From positions 1 to 21,061 of the forward strand of contig JAJIRX010000539.1 in the NCBI GenBank assembly GCA_023853785.1: a stretch of DNA of 21,061 nucleotides, in the 5' to 3' direction. Of the stretch, positions 17,624-21,061 are shown piece by piece. A program made the translations under genes and the position numbers. This stretch comes from Psilocybe azurescens (lineage: Eukaryota; Basidiomycota; Agaricomycetes; Agaricales; Agrocybaceae). Position 1 is the stretch's first letter. The number at the start of each line of letters is the position of its first letter. Under the pieces are notes generated by a model. That model made no database searches, had not been told where the DNA came from, and worked only from the letters and a program-made list of their open reading frames with translations.

Positions 17624-19126
17624 AGACGAACTCAATGAGCCACAAGAAGAAGATGATTGGCTTGACGATATTGCTCTCTTAACCACCTATGCCCTTTTTC
17701 CTGTTTTCTTTAGACGTCCCGCTTCACTTCCTTCTTATCATCCTTCCTCACTTCCTTCATTTATTTCGACCGCGAATCATCAAGACGAAAGCCTTCACAA
17801 AATTTATCAATTCCTTCAAGACCAAATTATGCCTTCAACACCATTCAAGCTCAACGACGATTCCTCGCACGTGCCTCTCAATTTTATCTCAAGGACAACC
17901 TCATGTATAAACGACGATTTGGACGCTCCCTCAAGTCATTCTTGATGCCAACAAACGCCTACTAGTATTAACTCAAGCACATGAAGAACTAGGTCATCGT
18001 GGTCTATACGGAGTCTTTGGAGTTATACGCCTTCGCTGTATTGGCCTTTCATGTTCCAGGATATTAAACATCATCTCGCTACCTGCCACCAATGTCAAGT
18101 TCGATCCACCAAGAAGTCTGAAGTCCCCATTTCCATTTCAGCCCACCTTCCATCTTCACCATCATCAACGTCGATGTTCTCTTCATGCCTAGATCTGGTA
18201 AATTCCGATACATGGTTATAGCACGGGGAGCGATCTATCACGTGCACCGGAAGGACGCGCTCTCAAGACCATCAAGTCTAAAGAGATGGCTAACTTTTTG
18301 GGAAGAGATTATATGTCGCTACGGAGCCATAGGACAAGTTCGAACAGATAACGGATCTGAAGTCGCTGGAGCTTTTGCATATCTCATGGAGAAGTATGGC
18401 ATCCCTCATGTTCACATCTCGCCTTACAATTCCAAAGCCATTGGATTCAGGGTCGAACGAGACATATTGACTTCAGGGAATCTATCCTCAAAGCCTGTGG
18501 AGACCGACCTCAAGACTGGCCACTGTACGTTCATCATACTATCTTTGCCGATAAATGTATCACTCGACGATCTACTGGACATTCCCCTTTCTACGTCATG
18601 CATGGCCTTCATCCTGTTCTTCCCTTTGACCTTATGGAGCGACCTTTCTAGTTGATGGCTTCACTAGTGGAATGACGTCCGAAGATTTGCTGGCCCAACG
18701 AATCCGACAACTTATGAAGCGAGATGAAGACCTAGCTAATATTGCTGAAGTCCTGCGACAATCCCGTCTGCAATCAAAGGCTGTATTTGAACAACGCTTT
18801 GCGCATCGTATTCGTCAGACAGCATTTCAGCCTGGAACTCTAGTCCTTGTCCGCCACTTCTGTCGAGAAAGAGATGAATCGCAAACACAAGCCCAGATAT
18901 CTTGGTCCTTATGAGGTTATTCGACAAACTCGTGGTGGTTCTTATGTGCTAAAGGAACTTGACGGTACCCAATGGTTCAAGGCGTTGCTGCATTCCGACT
19001 TCTACGCTACTTCCTCGAGATGGATCAGTCATTCCTAGAGCTGAACTGGACGATATAGTGGAAAATCTTGAATACGTTCAGAACAACAATGAAGATATGG
19101 ACGATACCTTGGACGACGATCAGTAA
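17624..19126 (+). pseudogene. pol of element 2, integrase with GPY module, no chromodomain
   Basis: The zinc-binding N terminus reads AHEELGHRGLYGVFG and then TCHQCQ (Cys codons 18084-18086 and 18093-18095). The D,D-35-E core is present: VDVLFMPRSGKFRYMV (Asp 18173-18175), RTDNGSEVAGAF (Asp 18347-18349) and VERD (Glu 18455-18457), with exactly 36 codons between the last two. The frame from 18185 to about 18490 is good, then becomes scrambled. The C-terminal module resumes with RIRQTAFQPGTLVLVR and RYLGPYEVIRQTRGGSYVLK (about 18895-18955). An acidic tail (ELDDIVENLEYVQNNNEDMD) stops at TAA 19124-19126. No chromodomain-like WxVExIL or YLIKW pattern follows. Frames also change near 17700, 17880, 18040 and 18860. 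19127-19221 is a short non-coding tail with a weak purine run (TTTTGGGTGGA) at the LTR border. Confidence 0.85.
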
Positions 19127-19221
19127 ATTGTTTGCCCGAGACCTAAAGTAACCTCCTTTCTTTCATTTCCGCATGTTGCCTATCATACCGAGGACGGTTC
19201 TTTTCTCAAGTTTTGGGTGGA

Positions 19222-20904
19222 TGTCATACACCAATTTTGATTGGATATGAGATTTATCTATAAGCTTAGAGCATCTGTCTTGACTCCCATTGCATGCAGA
19301 AGCCAGGGTTATTATTTCGCATTTTTATCTGAAGCACATCCTCAATATTCAACGTCAAAGCCCATTCACAGTCCACTTCAAGCTCCATTCCAACTTTCAA
19401 TCTCCACTTCAACCATTTGATCAGTTACATTCCCTATCAATGATTCAATCGTCTATCTATTTCGAACCTCAAGGCTATGCGCAGATTATTCTTGGACATC
19501 ATTCCTATCTATCCATTCTGTACGCACAGCACTGCACAGCATCATATATCACCATCGTCATCAGCATTTGATCATCTACAACTATTGGTCCTTAACTGGA
19601 TTCCACATATGCAGCAAATCTTTGTCTCACTCAGCAGTCTTGGTAATGGATGACTGAGCTGTGCCATGAATAGACTGGTTCTATTCATTAGCATGGTACT
19701 TGTTCGCTATTTTGGCTCCTTTTCTATTGTCTGACACTTTCATATGATTGATCCTTCCTTCCTTTTGTCATTCTTGCTTATTGTACTTACTCAGCTTCGC
19801 TTCTTTCTTACTCATCTCACTTCGCTTTTCATAATCCTGCTTATACTTCTTACTCATCCTATGTTACTTACTTACTCATCCTTCTATTTTTCACTCCTAA
19901 ACTCCATCAGCTTTCAATCTATTGTATGTAGTTGATAGATGGGACTACTGGGTGTCGTTCTACAGAATGATTAGTATAGTTTGGACGCTTGATCTCTTTT
20001 AAATATTTTTCTATGTTCTCTGGTATATAAACCATGTATTAGTATCGCTTGGAATGCAAGGAAGTTACAAGCCCCAACTTTCTTCACAGCAAAGATTTCA
20101 AGTTATCAAGTACTCAGTCCAGCACTCCAAGCACGCATTCAATCAATCTCTATCAATATTCAGCACGAAATTCAACAATCACTCCAGTTATTCAAGACGT
20201 TCATCAGAGGCTAGACTAGCCTATCCAACCACTCTCGCTCTCTCATCCAGAGCAATTTGTCCAGTTCATTTCGATCCTATCATCCTCCAGACCCTTCATT
20301 CTTCCTCTACCTCAAGATCCTCAACTCCCCATCGCTTCTATTGCTCCAGAATATTTTTATTCAGCAATCTTGGTCTTGTTGTCATCTTCATCCATCGCCC
20401 TAGTCATCCCTCATTCACTTCCACCGCTCTGTTTGATTTTTGGTTCAAGAACATCGCACAATCCTTCATCATCTATCACTCCAGGCCGCTCAAGTCATTA
20501 CTCTATCAGCACTTTACTTCTAGCTTTGCAGACACTGCAGACTTGCTTGAAAGCGCACTAGGATCAAGACTACATTCTCACTCCTGCCCCGTATCAATCC
20601 CTGCAATTATCTAGTCATTTGGCCCCTCCACAGTCATCACACCTCATTCACACCGTTCTACCCTAATCAAGTCGGGTTGCTTCCTCCCAGTAAATACTCA
20701 AGGGCATTTTATATCCCCTCATCCATTCCTCCTCCTTCATACGTCCCTGCCCTCCTCAGACCATACATCTACACAACCTAGTGGCAAAGCCAGCCCTCAC
20801 TTTAACTCAACAGGGGAGAGTTAGTCTTATCTAGTCTAGACCATTCCTCTCTGGTTTGTGTTTGGTTTTCGATTTATATATCAAATCACACACTACGTAG
20901 TTCA
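19222..20904 (+). repeat. 3' LTR of element 2
   Basis: 1683 bp, matching 9111-10798. Differences noticed include a 4-base gain near 19508, single-base changes in C runs, and A/G or C/T changes through the length. Frames such as 20054-20614 arise from pyrimidine-rich, stop-poor sequence. The 5' LTR copy of that same frame is disrupted by indels, so it is not a conserved protein. Confidence 0.95.
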
Positions 20905-21061
20905 GCGTGAAGAAGAAACGAGGAAGACTCAGTGAGTAATACCGTTGAAGGGACCATGTATGCCAGATTCGTATTATGCATGCGTCGGCGTCCCAGGAGG
21001 AGCTGGACCTCGCATGGTTTACACTTTCAGATGGGTGATGGTATCCTTTGGCGCCACTGCC
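20905..21061 (-). pseudogene. Plavaka-like transposase gene, upstream fragment beyond element 2
   Basis: On the minus strand the last bases before the LTR read PRFFFT in one frame, which joins in sense to YSADYPEK at 9085-9110. Just upstream, another frame gives YESGIHGPFNGIT and then His-stop-Val-Phe, where the family as I recall it has Arg-Arg-Val-Phe. The TGA at 20929-20931 is a CGA-to-TGA type change. At least one frameshift (near 20922) and a further stop or indel (near 20968) are needed to follow the homology. Together with 6531-9110 this shows a single gene split by element 2. It continues past the window edge. Confidence 0.65.

Larger units (their letters stand above)
9111..20904 (+). 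mobile_element. Large Ty3/Gypsy element without chromodomain, element 2
   Basis: About 11.8 kb, bounded by 1.69-kb direct LTRs (9111-10798 and 19222-20904), each starting TGTCATACAC and ending GTAGTTCA. The interior holds gag with a CCHC knuckle, a DSG protease, a long linker, then RT, RNase H and integrase in that order, which defines Ty3/Gypsy. The integrase ends in a GPY-type module and a short acidic tail with no chromodomain. By eye the LTRs differ at roughly 20 substitutions and a dozen or more indels over 1.68 kb, so the insertion is fairly recent. It interrupts the minus-strand Plavaka-like gene and lies opposite to it. Many single-base frameshifts break gag and pol. Confidence 0.95.

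Noticed and set aside
20054..20614. 186-residue frame in the 3' LTR of element 2
   Set aside because: The same region of the 5' LTR is broken by indels, and the sequence is pyrimidine-rich Ser/His/Phe translation without a motif; compositional only.

Overview
The window is eukaryotic, most likely from a mushroom-forming basidiomycete (Agaricomycetes). The reasons are two Ty3/Gypsy LTR retrotransposons of fungal type, and a spliced transposase-like gene with 41-57 bp GT..AG introns from a family I know mainly from agaricomycete genomes. No ordinary host gene is visible; the whole window is nested or adjacent mobile DNA.

Layout. (1) 1-6418, + strand: a chromodomain-bearing Ty3/Gypsy element (chromovirus, Tf1/sushi-like). 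It has a 5' LTR (1-488, missing its first 8 bases at the window edge), a leader, gag with a CCHC knuckle, pol in the order protease-RT-RNase H-integrase-chromodomain, an extra region of one or two small reading frames, and a 3' LTR (5911-6418). (2) 6419-9110, - strand: the 3' part of a decayed, multi-exon, Plavaka-like (CACTA-related) transposase gene. (3) 9111-20904, + strand: a second, much larger Ty3/Gypsy element without a chromodomain, with LTRs of about 1.69 kb (9111-10798 and 19222-20904), gag, protease, a long low-complexity linker, a short non-coding gap, then RT-RNase H-integrase. (4) 20905-21061, - strand: the upstream part of the same Plavaka-like gene, separated from part 2 by the insertion of element 2.

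How it fits together. Element 2 landed inside an exon of the Plavaka-like gene: the two halves read across the insertion in the family's conserved PRFFT-YSADYPEK stretch. Element 1 ends about 110 bp beyond that gene's stop codon. All three units carry many single-base frameshifts and several stop codons, so none looks able to make full-length proteins as given. Some frameshifts could be consensus errors at homopolymers.

The most notable signal is in element 1. Eleven bases just downstream of a TATA box in the LTR are exactly complementary to the eleven bases one nucleotide past the LTR end, which is the arrangement of Tf1-type self-primed reverse transcription. Other points are the coding region after the chromodomain, 60-bp tandem repeats in the U3 of element 1, and a TATA-bearing gap with a 37-bp repeat pair between the gag-protease and pol halves of element 2.
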